In this document: positions 30,336-32,711 of the stretch, one piece after another
Layout: each line of letters opens with the position of its first letter
How positions within the stretch are numbered: position 1 is the stretch's first letter
Assembly (NCBI RefSeq): GCF_000003605.2
Contig: NW_003120421.1
Span: forward strand, 179,944 to 212,654
Direction of reading: 5' to 3'
Length of the DNA: 32,711 nucleotides
Source of the DNA: Saccoglossus kowalevskii
Lineage: Eukaryota; Hemichordata; Enteropneusta; Harrimaniidae
Notes under the pieces: generated by a model
Told to the model about the DNA's origin: nothing
The model's database searches: none
Seen by the model: only the letters and a program-made list of their open reading frames with translations
Program-made: the position numbers and the translations under genes

Positions 30336-30371
30336 ATTGTTCGTAGTTATCTTACTATCTTCCTGGTGCAG

Positions 30372-30661
30372 TGTAACGAGATCGATATAGCTGTTGTATC
30401 TTTGACTTTGCTATGGTTTCTTGTACTTTTATTCATTGAGTTAGGGTTACATAATCACGTGTCATAACCATGACCTTATTAGCTAATCACATTACGCCAT
30501 GTTGTCATGAACTGATCACGTGTTACGCGATGAAAAATTGGCACTTCACCGCACCGCTAACCCGCTAACCTACAAACCGTCAACTTGTATGTGTGTCTCC
30601 ATCTTTATTCTGATACGTGAATTTTTACGTAATTAAGTTTACTTTGTAGCAACGAGCTACA
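30372..30661 (+). repeat. Possible 5' LTR of the Gypsy element
   Basis: Begins TGTAACGAG and ends ACGAGCTACA, with TG...CA ends as in LTRs, and is followed by AATTGGCGACGAGGATCTT, a plausible tRNA primer-binding region. The 3' LTR is outside the window, so the start is unproven. Confidence 0.35.
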
Positions 30662-30696
30662 AAATTGGCGACGAGGATCTTAAAGTACCCATCGGC

Positions 30697-31243
30697 ATGG
30701 CTGTATACGGAAATATCGGCAGTTTTGATGAAAATGTCGAATCCCCCCTTCGAAGATTATGCCGACCGAATGGATGCGTTTGTACAAGCGAACGATATTC
30801 AAGAAGACAAGCAAGCCAGTCTGTTTCTCGCCTGTGTTGGCCCGGGTGCATACAAGCTTATGAAAAATGTGTGTAGTCCAGCACAGCCAAGTACGAAAAG
30901 TTACTCTCAACTGAAGCAACTTCTGGCAGAACATTTTAAACCTGCAACGATCGTCATTGCCGAACGACACAAATTTTGGACCGCGCGACAGGGAGAGCGC
31001 GAGACGGTGGCGGACTTGGTTGTTCGATTGAAAAATCTTGCGTCGACGTGTGCTTTTAGAGCATTCCTGACTGAAGCTTTACGTGATCGTCTTGTATCGG
31101 GACTGCACTCAAAAATGTCTCGTATTCAGAGACAATTACTTTCGATTCGTGAATTGTCGTTCGAGGACGCCAAGTCGAAATGTATCGCCGAGGAAATGGC
31201 GGGAGCAGCCAACCAACAGCACGTGGGAATCAACGCAAGCTAA
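30697..31243 (+). pseudogene. Gypsy gag, frameshifted
   Basis: The likely start ATG at 30697 opens a gag-like N-terminus in one frame. A C6 run at about 30743-30748 shifts the rest into the next frame, which then stays open to a TAA at 31243. The body (DYADRMDAF, LFLACVGPGAYKLM, QLLAEHF, FWTARQGERETVADLVVRL) is typical of Gypsy capsid proteins. Capsid function is known for the family; this copy is broken. Confidence 0.8.
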
Positions 31244-31325
31244 CAAGACGCGCACCTGGTCCAGCATCGCCCAAGAACCAAGAAACTCCCGCAACAACAT
31301 GCTGTGAAGTCGAAGGGAAAGGACA

Positions 31326-31436
31326 TTGTTCACCAAATGTAAATTCTGTGGAGGCGAACATTCTGCTGAGAAATGTAGATTTAAAGACGCTACATGTTAC
31401 AACTATAGGAAGAAATGGCATATTAAATCGTCAGTG
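31326..31436 (+). pseudogene. Gypsy nucleocapsid zinc knuckle(s), in another frame
   Basis: A CCHC knuckle CKFCGGEHSAEKC at 31338-31376 lies in a frame different from the gag body. A second one (CYNYRKKWH) has lost a cysteine. Nucleic-acid binding is inferred from the family. Confidence 0.65.
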
Positions 31437-31565
31437 AAATTAAATCAGAACTGCGTGAGCTCTAATAATGATGACTTTGAGACAGTGTCTAATACAATTG
31501 TATAACATTCAGGTACAGAGTGAGTGCAAGCGTACTTTTTTACCGTATTTAGTTAACTGAAGTAA

Positions 31566-31904
31566 ATGTGGGGGATAAACGTATTGATATGGAAATCGAT
31601 TCTGGGGCTTTTAGGTCTATGGCCCGGGTCTATGGTTAGTGACGTAGTTTACCGAGCCAAATTGAGTATGTATTCTTTGTTGAAAAGCAATGTTGTACTT
31701 CGTAGTCATAGTGGAGAGGAGGTTCCCGTTTTGGGGCGTATCAAAGTTCCAGTCAGTGTTGGGGAAAGTCCGACATTTGATCTTAATAATCCTTTGGTTG
31801 TAAAAGGAAAACTGTCAGTTCTATTTGGAAGAGACTGGCTCAGTAAAATTAAACTAAATTTGGACACTATCTTGTCTGTTAAACATGAAAATATAACCCA
31901 ATAA
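31566..31904 (+). pseudogene. Gypsy aspartic protease, frameshifted
   Basis: The catalytic D-S-G-A is encoded at 31598-31609 in one frame. The C-terminal part (including VLGRIKVPV and LFGRDWL) continues in another frame from about 31630. The frameshift separates active site from body. Confidence 0.7.
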
Positions 31905-31934
31905 AAATGTGTACCTCAGGCTCTCAATTCTGAT

Positions 31935-32711
31935 TTGAATTCTCTTTTAAATGAACATGAATGTTTGTTTACTAACACAGGCTCTGGGATCAAGGGATTT
32001 AAAACATTGTTAAAGCTGAAAGACGGCGCTACACCCGTATTTCAAAAGGCTAGGCCAGTTCCGTATGCTTTACGCGAAAATGTCGAGGGTGAATATGATA
32101 GGCTCATATCTGAGGATATATTATACCCCGTTGACCATAGTTAATGGGCTTCGCCTACTATCCATGTGCCAAAAGCGGAAAGGAAAATTCGTGTGTGCGG
32201 TGCCTGAGGATGATGGCCAAAAGTTACCTAATTCTCAAGATTTAATTGCTAAACTTGCACGTAATGGCATTGCACCTAAAGTGTATTCTGTTCTTGATTT
32301 ATCGGGGGCATTCAATCAGCAGTTTTTAGACGACAAATCAACTGCGCTTCTGGTTATGAACACAAATAAAGGTCTACTTGCACCTCAACGATTGTGTTTT
32401 GGGGTGAAAACTGCTCCAGTAATATTTCAAGCAACTATGAACAAGATTTTATCCGGTATACCAAATGTGTTTTGTTACATCGATGATATTTTGATAGCGA
32501 CGGACACGCACGAGCAACATATGCGTACGCTTTTTGAGGTTTTTAAACGTTTAGATCAGTTTAATGCACGACTCAATCGTGAGAAATGTCAATTTTGAAA
32601 CCACAATCAAATATTTGGGACATATACTCACCGCGGATGGTATCAAACCACTTCAAAACAAAGTGGAAGCCATTAAAAACGCACCAAGACCAGAAAATGT
32701 ATCTGAGTTGA
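31935..32711 (+). pseudogene. Gypsy reverse transcriptase, broken by a stop and frameshifts
   Basis: N-terminal part FKTLLKLKDGATPVFQKARP and VPYALRENVEGE ends at an in-frame TAA (32142-32144) within the conserved region before WASP. The frame changes again near 32200. The palm follows, with SVLDLSGAFNQ, FGVKTAPVIFQ and the catalytic YIDD at 32476-32487. Another frameshift occurs at 32596, after which the RT thumb-side sequence continues to the window end. Confidence 0.88.

Larger units (their letters stand above)
30372..32711 (+). mobile_element. Ty3/Gypsy-type LTR retrotransposon, 5' part, inactive
   Basis: Order is possible 5' LTR, candidate primer-binding region, gag, CCHC zinc knuckle, aspartic protease, reverse transcriptase, then the window ends before RNase H, integrase and the 3' LTR. 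The protease-RT order and RT motifs are those of Ty3/Gypsy. Reading frame changes at least four times and one in-frame stop is present, so this copy cannot encode a working polyprotein. Confidence 0.88.

Noticed and set aside
1-32711. CRISPR arrays, operons, prokaryotic features
   Set aside because: Split exons and animal domains show nuclear animal DNA; the regular repeats are minisatellites and exon arrays.

Overview
The window is nuclear DNA from an animal. It is AT-rich and intron-rich, with small split exons, GT/AG splice sites, extracellular EGF, SEA and Calx-beta modules, MITE-like elements and a decayed Ty3/Gypsy element. Nothing is bacterial: there are no operons and no long ORFs. 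The gene content fits a marine invertebrate (an invertebrate deuterostome or a lophotrochozoan), but the sequence alone does not fix the phylum.

Gene 1 (+ strand, from before base 1 to the stop at 17143) is the 3' part of a large single-pass membrane protein. In order, it has many EGF modules, one exon each; an EGF; a two-exon SEA domain with a G-S-V cleavage-type site; one more EGF; a transmembrane helix; and a tyrosine-rich cytoplasmic tail spread over three exons. Nearly all EGF exons are phase 1-1, so they can be gained or lost without breaking the frame.

Bases 1-11737 are a near-identical tandem array with a period of about 3.84 kb (3837 and 3815 bp). Each unit carries seven EGF exons, called E1 to E7 here. 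I use the letters a, b, c and d for successive copies. A 50-N assembly gap (11099-11148) interrupts copy c/d. By homology it hides about 1.66 kb and three EGF exons. After the array come older, diverged EGF exons.

The intergenic region 17144-22781 holds simple repeats and diverged dispersed repeats, with no gene that I can support.

Gene 2 (+ strand, about 22842-29475) is a small, complete-looking membrane protein: a candidate signal-peptide exon, three Calx-beta domains on one exon each, and a last exon with a transmembrane helix and a tail of about 15 residues. All its junctions are phase 1. Its introns carry a 21-bp minisatellite, a 40-bp minisatellite organised as 80-bp dimers, and an ATATG microsatellite.

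From about 30372 to the end lies the 5' part of a dead Ty3/Gypsy element: possible LTR, gag, zinc knuckle, protease and reverse transcriptase, with several frameshifts and a stop.

Both genes look like cell-surface calcium-dependent adhesion or receptor proteins. The most interesting feature is the young EGF-exon array. It shows its own recombination scar (a chimeric intron with a relic splice acceptor), alternating A-B-A-B subtypes, and copy-specific changes in calcium ligands and glycosylation motifs.
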